A stretch of 55,001 nucleotides of DNA. It comes from Oscillospiraceae bacterium. GTDB taxonomy: Bacteria > Bacillota > Clostridia > Oscillospirales > CAG-382. Under the pieces are notes generated by a model. It was not told where the DNA came from, searched no databases, and was given only the letters and a program-made list of their open reading frames with translations. The DNA is taken from the NCBI GenBank assembly GCA_015063785.1, contig SVTM01000017.1, positions 1-55,001 of the forward strand, given 5' to 3'. Within the stretch, counting starts at the first letter, position 1. Every line of letters starts with the position of its first letter. Shown here piece after piece: positions 40,643 to 47,242 of this stretch. A program made the translations under genes and the position numbers.

Positions 40643-43012
40643 TCATTCGTAAACACTCATAAGCTTTCTTGCCACAAGGACGATGGCAGAACCGAAGATC
40701 AGAATCATGCCGATCGTCATCATCCACTTGGTGCCCTCGGCGCCCGTTTCGGGAAGGATGGTTCCGCGGCGGTTGGGGATCTCGGCGGTGGCAACCGTGC
40801 TTGTTGCATCCGAAAGCACCATCACCGAAACTGCCTCGTCAAGCTTGTTATATCCCGCGGGTGCGGAAATTTCCACAAGGAAGTAGGTTCCGCAGGCAAG
40901 ATCGGGAGAAGAAGCCTTGCCGTTTTCATCGGTCACAAGCACAAGGCGCTCGTCGTTTACAACAACGGGGGCAACGGCATATTCTCTTCCGCCGCAGGTG
41001 ATGATCTCGGCATCTGTGTCGGTGGCGGATGCCGCTCTGTACACGGCAAATTTTGCACCCTCAAGAAGCAGGGTTCTGTCGTATTCGTCGTATTTTACAA
41101 TGTCAAAATGTCCCTTTACTCTGTCGGGTGGCGGAGGAACAACAGGCGGCTCTTCGGGAGGTTCGGGGGGCTGGTTTTTGGGATAAACCGAAACCACGTT
41201 GACCTCTTGTATAACAAAGGTGCCGTCATCCTTTTCCACCTTTTGGTTCATGGGGATGGTGATATAGAAGGGATCGACAGGGGCAATAACCTTTTCGGGG
41301 TTGTGCTCTTCAACAACGAGATATATGCCCTTTTCAAGTGCGGTGGAAGCGTAACCCGTGGTGTCTGTCAAAAGACGGGCAACAACGTTTTCTTCCACGG
41401 CAAAGCGCGCTACCTCGCCGATAGATGGGATCTCTTCAAGCACCTCGCCCTCTTCGGGCTCGACCTTGTAGACCACAAAGGGAATGTCCGAAAGGGGCGC
41501 GCCTGTGCCGCCTGCCGTCTTGTATATACGAAGACCCATTTCGCCCGCTTCTTCGGTAAAGATAAATTCTTCGCGTGCGCCAATGCGTGTTTCGCCCTCG
41601 CCCACACCAACAAGGCTCTGCGAAGCGCTCCGTCCGCCGCGGGGCTCATAGAAATATACGCCCTTGTCGATGTGCTGAGTACCCGTAAGCTCCACTTTTA
41701 TCGTATTGCCCACCCGGGCATTTACCGTCATCTGAAGCTCGGAAACACCTGCGACAACAGGCTGGTCGCTGTGACCTGTGACGTTGCCTTCGGCGTCGGT
41801 GCTGGTGATGGTGATTTTAAGATCGTCGTCCTCGTCGGCTTTGTGGTTAAGCTGAATATACATTCCCACGTTGTACGATCCGTCGTTTTCGGGGATAAGG
41901 TCGGCGCGGGTCACTTCGATGTCGGAAATAATGATCTCGCCCTCTTTTGCTTCCACAGGTTCGAGGTTGCAAAGATAGTACGAAAGAGTATTAACTCTGT
42001 ACTCAGGGTCGGGGTCAAAGGTTCTTGTACGCGCACCGGGCAGCCATTCTACTATCTCGTTGGTGTAATCGTGCATGGGATAGAAATAGGTTCCTGTGTT
42101 TTTCGCCACGTTTATGGTGGCAAAATACTGCATGGGCTCGCCGTTGTTATCGTCCACGTTGGCATATGTCCAGATTGCCGACTGCACGGCAGAAATAAGG
42201 TCGGCGCGGTTAAGAGCGTCCACAAGTTCGGGATCGAGTCCGCCTGCCTTAAGATTTGCCTTCATTTCGTCGATGGTGACAAAAGGATATGCGATCTGAA
42301 GGATGGCACGGATGTGACCTGCCGAATTTTTGCCGTAATATCCGTTGTCCTCAAGATTTACTCGCTTGTAGTCGGTGGTGTAGTTCATGGGAGTCATAAC
42401 GTCGCTGCAATATGCAACCTCGTAATTGCTTTCTCCGGGAGAATAAAGTCCGTTTGGTGTCCAGGAGGTATCATCGTCGGTGGTATCCACCAAAACAAAG
42501 GTTTGGGGGATCTCGCTTGATACCATGTAGTTGGCAACTTCGTAGCCGTAACCGGGTCCGCCCTTTACAGCCTCCAGGGTGTATTCATCGGTGGCAGGGG
42601 TGATGGCATAGGTCTCCTGTCTGAAAAGAGTGGGAAGCTCGCCTGCAAGCTTTGCCACAAGCTCGGGGGCGATCATTGCCTTTTGCTCGTCCGAAAGGGC
42701 ATCGTACGCCATCTGTGCCGCCGCTCTTTCGGCAAGCATGGGGGTGGCGTAGGCATCGTAGTTCTGGCGTGCCATGAGATGTCTGTTTATTATCGTTGTG
42801 TTGGTGGTGGTTTTGTCGTAATGACCCGATGCTGTGTACGAATTCTTTTTGTCTCTGACGACTTGCAGAGTGTCGATCGCCTCAAGCTTGGCAATTACGG
42901 CGTCCACCTCGGGATCGCCCGTATCTGCCGCAAATGCGACGACAGAAAACTGACCGAGGACGAAAAGCAATGCCAAAAAAAGCGCTGCTATACTTGATTT
43001 TTTTGATTTCAT
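40643..43012 (-). CDS. LPXTG-anchored adhesin with thioester domain and CnaB/SpaA repeats (probable pilus tip or minor subunit)
   Basis: The protein has 789 residues. A signal peptide ends near AFAA (~29). A thioester-type domain is indicated by Cys202 in EVAYCSD and Gln277 in SAVQSAIWTY, the pair that forms the internal Cys-Gln thioester in TQXA adhesins, able to bond covalently to host or substrate amines. CnaB/SpaA-like domains follow (MGLRIYKTAGGTGAPLSDIP; GHFDIVKYDEYDRTLLLEGA with the Lys/Glu pattern for isopeptide bonds; YFLVEISAPAGYNKLDEA is an E-box). The sorting signal LPETG is at 753-757, with a membrane helix and short basic tail. A tandem proline-rich stretch (PPEPPEEPPVVPPPPDR) spaces the domains. 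It is last in the pilus operon. Confidence 0.9.
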   Translation of the reverse strand: MKSKKSSIAALFLALLFVLGQFSVVAFAADTGDPEVDAVIAKLEAIDTLQVVRDKKNSYTASGHYDKTTTNTTIINRHLMARQNYDAYATPMLAERAAAQMAYDALSDEQKAMIAPELVAKLAGELPTLFRQETYAITPATDEYTLEAVKGGPGYGYEVANYMVSSEIPQTFVLVDTTDDDTSWTPNGLYSPGESNYEVAYCSDVMTPMNYTTDYKRVNLEDNGYYGKNSAGHIRAILQIAYPFVTIDEMKANLKAGGLDPELVDALNRADLISAVQSAIWTYANVDDNNGEPMQYFATINVAKNTGTYFYPMHDYTNEIVEWLPGARTRTFDPDPEYRVNTLSYYLCNLEPVEAKEGEIIISDIEVTRADLIPENDGSYNVGMYIQLNHKADEDDDLKITITSTDAEGNVTGHSDQPVVAGVSELQMTVNARVGNTIKVELTGTQHIDKGVYFYEPRGGRSASQSLVGVGEGETRIGAREEFIFTEEAGEMGLRIYKTAGGTGAPLSDIPFVVYKVEPEEGEVLEEIPSIGEVARFAVEENVVARLLTDTTGYASTALEKGIYLVVEEHNPEKVIAPVDPFYITIPMNQKVEKDDGTFVIQEVNVVSVYPKNQPPEPPEEPPVVPPPPDRVKGHFDIVKYDEYDRTLLLEGAKFAVYRAASATDTDAEIITCGGREYAVAPVVVNDERLVLVTDENGKASSPDLACGTYFLVEISAPAGYNKLDEAVSVMVLSDATSTVATAEIPNRRGTILPETGAEGTKWMMTIGMILIFGSAIVLVARKLMSVYE

Positions 43013-43052
43013 TTCGTGTTCTCCTAAAAAAAGGTGCTTTTGCGTGGATAAG

Positions 43053-43634
43053 TTATTTCAAAACGCAGTGAACAATAATATATTCATTGGGTGCGTAAAG
43101 ATTCTTGATAAAAATTGTCAGATCCGCATTCTCGCTTGCAAGCGTGTTTTCCGAGGCGTTGTTGCGATAGAGTATGTCGCTTACCTCAAAAGAGAAGCGA
43201 CCGCCCGTCATATCGGTGAAAAACACGGCATCGTGCGCCGAGATGTTGCGGAAAAAATCATATTGTCCCTTTTGCGACGTGGCACCGATGATAAGACTGC
43301 CGTCGTAGATGCTTCCGTCAAATCTGCAAGGGGCAGGCAGACGTTCATTCCATTCTGCCCTTACGGGAAGATCGGAAGAATGGGCGGGAAACTCGATAAG
43401 ACCGACGTAATCAACCCCGTCTATCGGAAGAGAAGCCATGGTGTTGTCATATCTTTCCTCAAGAGCAATATCCTGCGGTTCGGGAATGAGAGCGCGGATG
43501 GTGTGCGCATCCTGTTTTGAATGTTTTGAAGCCGCACTCATAGAGCTTTGCCACAAAACGAGAAAAACAAGGGATGCCGCAATAAGCACACAGCCTGCAA
43601 CAATACACACCGCGCGGAAACCTTTTATTTTCAT
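43053..43634 (-). CDS. Sortase-like protein lacking catalytic His and Cys
   Basis: The protein has 193 residues; the ATG overlaps the upstream stop as ATGA behind AGGAG. One N-terminal membrane helix (residues ~7-28) is followed by a sortase-type beta barrel pattern: YVGLIEFPAHSSDLPV, YDGSLIIGATSQKGQYDFFR, ISAHDAVFFTDMTGGRFSFE and DLTIFIKNLYAPNEYIIVHC. In active sortases the loop after strand 4 has GHR or similar; here it is GATS (Ala118 at the His place), and the TLxTC strand reads DLTIFIKN without cysteine. The only cysteine in the C-terminal half is Cys190 near the last strand. It is probably a pseudo-sortase with a structural or chaperone role in pilus assembly. Confidence 0.65.
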   Translation of the reverse strand: MKIKGFRAVCIVAGCVLIAASLVFLVLWQSSMSAASKHSKQDAHTIRALIPEPQDIALEERYDNTMASLPIDGVDYVGLIEFPAHSSDLPVRAEWNERLPAPCRFDGSIYDGSLIIGATSQKGQYDFFRNISAHDAVFFTDMTGGRFSFEVSDILYRNNASENTLASENADLTIFIKNLYAPNEYIIVHCVLK

Positions 43635-44779
43635 TCGGTTCTCCTCTTTCCGCAAAATCCGAGTATCACAAGCATCACTCCCGAAAGGCATATCAGAAAG
43701 ATATAAAGGCTAACGTTCATGGTGTCGCCCGTTTTGGGAATGTGGGGCGGCACATTGGGAGGACTTGGGGGTTCGTCGGGTGGCGGAGGATTGTCGGGTG
43801 GTGGCGGATTATCGGGTGGTGGCGGATTATCGGGTGGCGGCGGATTGTCGGGTGGCGGTGGATTGTCGGGTGGTGGATTATCCGGGGGTGGCGGATTGTC
43901 GGGTGGCGGAGGATTTTTCGTGTTGGTCACGATAAAGGTTGTTGTGCGTTTTTCCACCGTCATGATATATCCGTCGGGGATATTGCGCTCGATCACAGAC
44001 CACACGCTTCCGTCGTCCTTGCTTTTCCAGCTGTAGCTCCAGTTGTTTTCGTCCGAAAGGAAAACTTTTTCTGCCACAACGCCGTTGCGGATAATATCTA
44101 TTTCAATGTTTTTCGGGCGAACGGTGTTTTCGTCAATATCCTTCCACAGCTTCAGCACCTTGTATTCGATATCCTTCGGCGGCACGTTTGGCGGAGGATT
44201 ATCTGGGGGCGGCGGAGTGTTGGGGGGATAAAAGGTCATGTCGGTCTTGGGGGAAGTGCTTACCGTGTATTCCCAGCTTTTGTCAACAGGGTCCACCCCC
44301 GGCAGGCTGACAAGCGCGCGGGAGAAGGAATAGCGGTTTTTGCCGCTTGAAAATGTGAGCGACGGGATGAAATACAGCCCCGGCTCGAGGTCTTTAAAGA
44401 ATATTTCTCCGCGGCTGTCGGTTTTTCCGACGGCGGCAGGGGTCATATCGTAGGCGATGATATACGCCTCAAGCGTTGTGCGCACGGCGTCCCATTCGCT
44501 TTGCGAGCGAATGTCATTGAGCGGAAGCGCGCAGATCTCGAAATCCTCGGTGTAGGAATATTTAAGATCCTGCGAGAGGGTGGCAACGTGATAAAGCGAA
44601 ATTTTAAGATTTGGGAAAGTCTTTTTTTCGTGGGAATAAACCGCCGTCAGGGTGCATCCTTGCGACAGCGAAAGCGGATCTTTTGCATCCTGCAAGGTCA
44701 GCGCCGACACTTTTTGCGGTACAAAGCAAAAGCACAGGCACAAAAAAGCAAGCGCAAACGCAGTTATTCTTTTAGCCAT
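43631..44779 (-). CDS. Sortase-anchored CnaB protein with PPPPDN-repeat stalk (IPKTG signal)
   Basis: The protein has 382 residues, with AGGAGGAGG just before the ATG. A signal peptide (MAKRITAFALAFLCLCFCFV) leads to a beta-rich pilin-like domain (NLKISLYHVATLSQDLKYSY, GEIFFKDLEPGLYFIPSL), then a CnaB-type domain (YKVLKLWKDIDENTVRPKNI ... WSVIERNIPDGYIM). A stalk made of about ten PPPPDN units, encoded by a 15-18 base DNA tandem repeat at about 43770-43915, spaces the anchor. The sorting signal is IPKTG (347-351) in place of LPXTG, followed by a helix and a basic tail. It overlaps srtC by 16 bases and the next gene by 4, so the three are translationally coupled. Confidence 0.85.
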   Translation of the reverse strand: MAKRITAFALAFLCLCFCFVPQKVSALTLQDAKDPLSLSQGCTLTAVYSHEKKTFPNLKISLYHVATLSQDLKYSYTEDFEICALPLNDIRSQSEWDAVRTTLEAYIIAYDMTPAAVGKTDSRGEIFFKDLEPGLYFIPSLTFSSGKNRYSFSRALVSLPGVDPVDKSWEYTVSTSPKTDMTFYPPNTPPPPDNPPPNVPPKDIEYKVLKLWKDIDENTVRPKNIEIDIIRNGVVAEKVFLSDENNWSYSWKSKDDGSVWSVIERNIPDGYIMTVEKRTTTFIVTNTKNPPPPDNPPPPDNPPPDNPPPPDNPPPPDNPPPPDNPPPPDNPPPPDEPPSPPNVPPHIPKTGDTMNVSLYIFLICLSGVMLVILGFCGKRRTE

Positions 44780-45621
44780 TCATCTTCCTCCTCCTTCGAA
44801 ATTAGAGGTTTGCTGCCCTTGTCGCGATATTTTATCATGAGATAAACAAGAAGAACGAGCAGCATGGGTGCGGCAACAAAGGGGGTTGCCACCAGCGAAT
44901 CTATCTTGTAGGCATTGGACGTAACGTGAAGAATCGGTGCGGCGTTTTCAATGCGAGTGCCGCGCACAAGCAACCTGTGCGAATTGATGCCGTAGGGGGT
45001 GCAGGTCAAGAGTGTGCAATGATCTTCGCCCTTTATTATTCTTACGTCGTCGTTTTTTTCGGGTTTGATAACGGTGATGCGGTCGACCTGATAGGTAACC
45101 GTGCGGTCAAGAATGGTGATGGTGAAGGTATCCCCCACCTCCATTTTGTCAAGGTCGGTAAAAAGCCTTGCATGGGGCAGACCTCTGTGCGCCGAAAGCA
45201 CCGCATGGGTGTTTTCGCCCCCCACGGGAAAAGAAGATCCCTGAAGGTGGCCGCATGCGATATTAAGGACTTCCGACGAGGTGCCGTGGTACATGGGCAG
45301 CTCGACACCGAGCTTTGGGATGGTGATATATCCCATAACTCCCGTGCCGCTGACGTCGAGGATATCAAAATATCCGTCGAGCTCGCGAAAATCGTACAAG
45401 GGATCGTCAAGAGCAAAAAGGTCGGCGTTGTATCCTTCGGCTCTTTCAAAAAATGCTCCGTAATCCTCTTTTTTTATGGAATCCAAAATATCCTGGTAGT
45501 TTTCGACCGCTTTGGTCTGGGTGCGCGAGTTCCAATACTGGCTTACCGATGGGTAAAGCAGCACACAGACGCCTATGAACAGCATCAAAACCAGAACGAT
45601 TCCGAATTTGTCTCGTTTCAT
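44764..45621 (-). CDS. srtC: Class C (pilin-polymerising) sortase
   Basis: The protein has 285 residues from the second of two adjacent ATG codons, which has GGAG at the better spacing. It has an N-terminal helix (FGIVLVLMLFIGVCVLLYP), a lid-like DDPLYDF segment, the catalytic His145 in SAHRGLPHARLF, Cys207 in CTLLTCTPYG and Arg216 in INSHRLLVRG, and a C-terminal membrane helix (FVAAPMLLVLLVYLMI). That architecture with the TLLTCTPYGINSHR signature is class C, which links pilin subunits. It follows the major pilin gene after a hairpin. Confidence 0.95.
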   Translation of the reverse strand: MKRDKFGIVLVLMLFIGVCVLLYPSVSQYWNSRTQTKAVENYQDILDSIKKEDYGAFFERAEGYNADLFALDDPLYDFRELDGYFDILDVSGTGVMGYITIPKLGVELPMYHGTSSEVLNIACGHLQGSSFPVGGENTHAVLSAHRGLPHARLFTDLDKMEVGDTFTITILDRTVTYQVDRITVIKPEKNDDVRIIKGEDHCTLLTCTPYGINSHRLLVRGTRIENAAPILHVTSNAYKIDSLVATPFVAAPMLLVLLVYLMIKYRDKGSKPLISKEEEDEWLKE

Positions 45622-45654
45622 AGGCATTTCTCCACTGCTTTTTTTGGGAAAGCT

Positions 45655-45683
45655 GCGGCGGATGACGGAAAATCATCCGCCGC
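45655..45683 (-). other. Hairpin between the major pilin and sortase C genes
   Basis: A perfect 11-bp GC-rich stem (GCGGCGGATGA with TCATCCGCCGC) with a 7-base loop and no T run. It may slow or process the transcript so that pilin mRNA exceeds sortase mRNA. Confidence 0.6.
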
Positions 45684-45713
45684 AAGGTTAAAACTTGTTT
45701 TTTATACGCTCAA

Positions 45714-47150
45714 TCAGTCTTCGTAAACAGACATCTTCTTGCGTGTGATAAGGAATACAACCGCGATTGCAGCAAGAATCGCGCCGATGGTGATGAAGGC
45801 GATGGTGCCCTCTGCACCTGTTTCGGGAAGAATGGTTCCCTTGTTGTTTTCAATATCCTTTGTGATGGTACCGCTTGTAAGCTCGCCTGTGGCAAGGTTA
45901 CCCGAAAGAGATGTAAGCTGAGGGTCTGCAGATTCGATCTCGTGGTCTGCGGTTACGGTGAATTCGATATCTGCCATGGTGTTGTAGCCTGCGGGGGTTG
46001 TGGTTTCGGAAAGCTTGTAGATACCGTCGTCAAGACCTGTCCATGTGAAGGTGGAAAGTTCTTCGCCGCCAACTTCTGGACCAACAGCCACAAAGCCTGC
46101 CACTGCATCCTTCTTGTAAAGTGTAAAGCCTGCGCCCTTAAGAGCTTCGCCCGATTCGCCGTCTACCTTATTTACAACAAGCTTGTATGTAAATACGGTA
46201 ACCTTGTCCTCGGGAGTTTCGCCGTGGCCGTCGCCGTTGGGATCGTTGGAATATTCAAGGTACATAACGTTGGGGTTGCCAAGCGAGCCGATGATTGCAT
46301 CTGTGTTAAGAACTGCGAGGTATTCGGCGGTGATAACAGAGCCTGCCTTTACTTCGGGGATGTTCTTGAGGTTTTCAAATTCAAACTTGATGTACTTGTC
46401 GCCATCTGCCTTGATAAGCTTGAAGCCTTCGGTGATTTCAACGCCGTCTACGAAAACGTGAACCGAGTCTGCCTTAAAATCAAGACCCTTGGTAAGAGTA
46501 TCGTGGAAGCAGAAGTAGTATTCGTCGTATGCGGCATACTTTTCGGTAACTACACCTTCGAGAAGATAGGGGATCTCGTCGCCGATGTCGTAGTCGGCAG
46601 AATCCTGCCATGCCTTTACAACTGTGGGATCGTCAAGAGAGTCGTTTACGTCCTTAATCTTCTTTTTCGAGGTAACTTCGCCTACCTTGGGAGTGATAAC
46701 AACATCGCCCACAACTTTAACAACGAATGCGCTGAGTTCCTGGCCTTCTTCGAGGTTGTCAGAAACGTCCTTCATAAGGTAGTAACCTGTGGCAACGCTG
46801 AGAGGAGCATCCTTGGATACTGTGCCGACAGGGGCGGTGTTAAGGTTAACGAGGCTTTCGATAACCGCAAGCTTGCTTTCGTCCGAGATGTCGATGTTGG
46901 TAAGACCTGCAAGAAGAGCAAGGGTTGCTTCGTCAACGGGAGTGTCTGCAACACCTGTGCCGTTGGCGCCCCACTTAACGTTGGAAAGGGTCTTGCCTTC
47001 TACGTCGCCGACGAAGATCTGATATGCTTCGTAGGTGCGCGCATCTGCGACGGAAAGGGTGGTCATGGTTGTTTCAGCTGCACATACGCAGACAGATGTG
47101 ATGGCAAACAGCATCACGAGGGTGAGGAGAACAGAGATAATCTTTTTCAT
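45714..47150 (-). CDS. Major pilin subunit (LPXTG, SpaA/FimA-like)
   Basis: The protein has 478 residues; the ATG at 47150 follows GAAAGGAAC. A signal peptide (MKKIISVLLTLVMLFAITSV) is cleaved near VCAAE. The N-terminal domain is followed by the isopeptide pilin domain VNDSLDDPTVVKAWQDSADY and IGDEIPYLLEG, then a CnaB domain LVVNKVDGESGEALKGAGFT and an E-box KLSETTTPAGYNTM. The sorting signal LPETG is at 441-445, then a membrane helix and KKMSVYED. The same anchor and tail occur in the thioester adhesin, implying a shared sortase. Strong pilin features plus the adjacent srtC make it the backbone subunit. Confidence 0.93.
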   Translation of the reverse strand: MKKIISVLLTLVMLFAITSVCVCAAETTMTTLSVADARTYEAYQIFVGDVEGKTLSNVKWGANGTGVADTPVDEATLALLAGLTNIDISDESKLAVIESLVNLNTAPVGTVSKDAPLSVATGYYLMKDVSDNLEEGQELSAFVVKVVGDVVITPKVGEVTSKKKIKDVNDSLDDPTVVKAWQDSADYDIGDEIPYLLEGVVTEKYAAYDEYYFCFHDTLTKGLDFKADSVHVFVDGVEITEGFKLIKADGDKYIKFEFENLKNIPEVKAGSVITAEYLAVLNTDAIIGSLGNPNVMYLEYSNDPNGDGHGETPEDKVTVFTYKLVVNKVDGESGEALKGAGFTLYKKDAVAGFVAVGPEVGGEELSTFTWTGLDDGIYKLSETTTPAGYNTMADIEFTVTADHEIESADPQLTSLSGNLATGELTSGTITKDIENNKGTILPETGAEGTIAFITIGAILAAIAVVFLITRKKMSVYED

Positions 47151-47211
47151 GTTCTTGTTCCTTTCTAAAATTTTATAATTTTTCAAAAAATGGATCACTT
47201 TTAGGGGAAAA

Positions 47212-47230
47212 TTTCATCACCGTGATGAAA
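47212..47230 (-). terminator. Palindrome between the LPXTG CHAP-like gene and the major pilin
   Basis: TTTCATCAC-C-GTGATGAAA, a 19-base palindrome 13 bases after the upstream gene's stop, with T-rich flanks on the minus strand. It may act as a leaky terminator, or it could be an operator; the stem is too short to decide. Confidence 0.4.
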
Positions 47231-47242
47231 AATACTTTGTCA

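Noticed and set aside
41108..42520. Long plus-strand open frame (470 codons) opposite the thioester adhesin gene
   Set aside because: It is antisense to a clear LPXTG gene, lacks a ribosome site and matches no family. It arises from the codon bias of the real gene.
43770..43920. Repeats resembling a short CRISPR array
   Set aside because: Units are contiguous, in frame, with no spacers, and encode PPPPDN in a surface protein.
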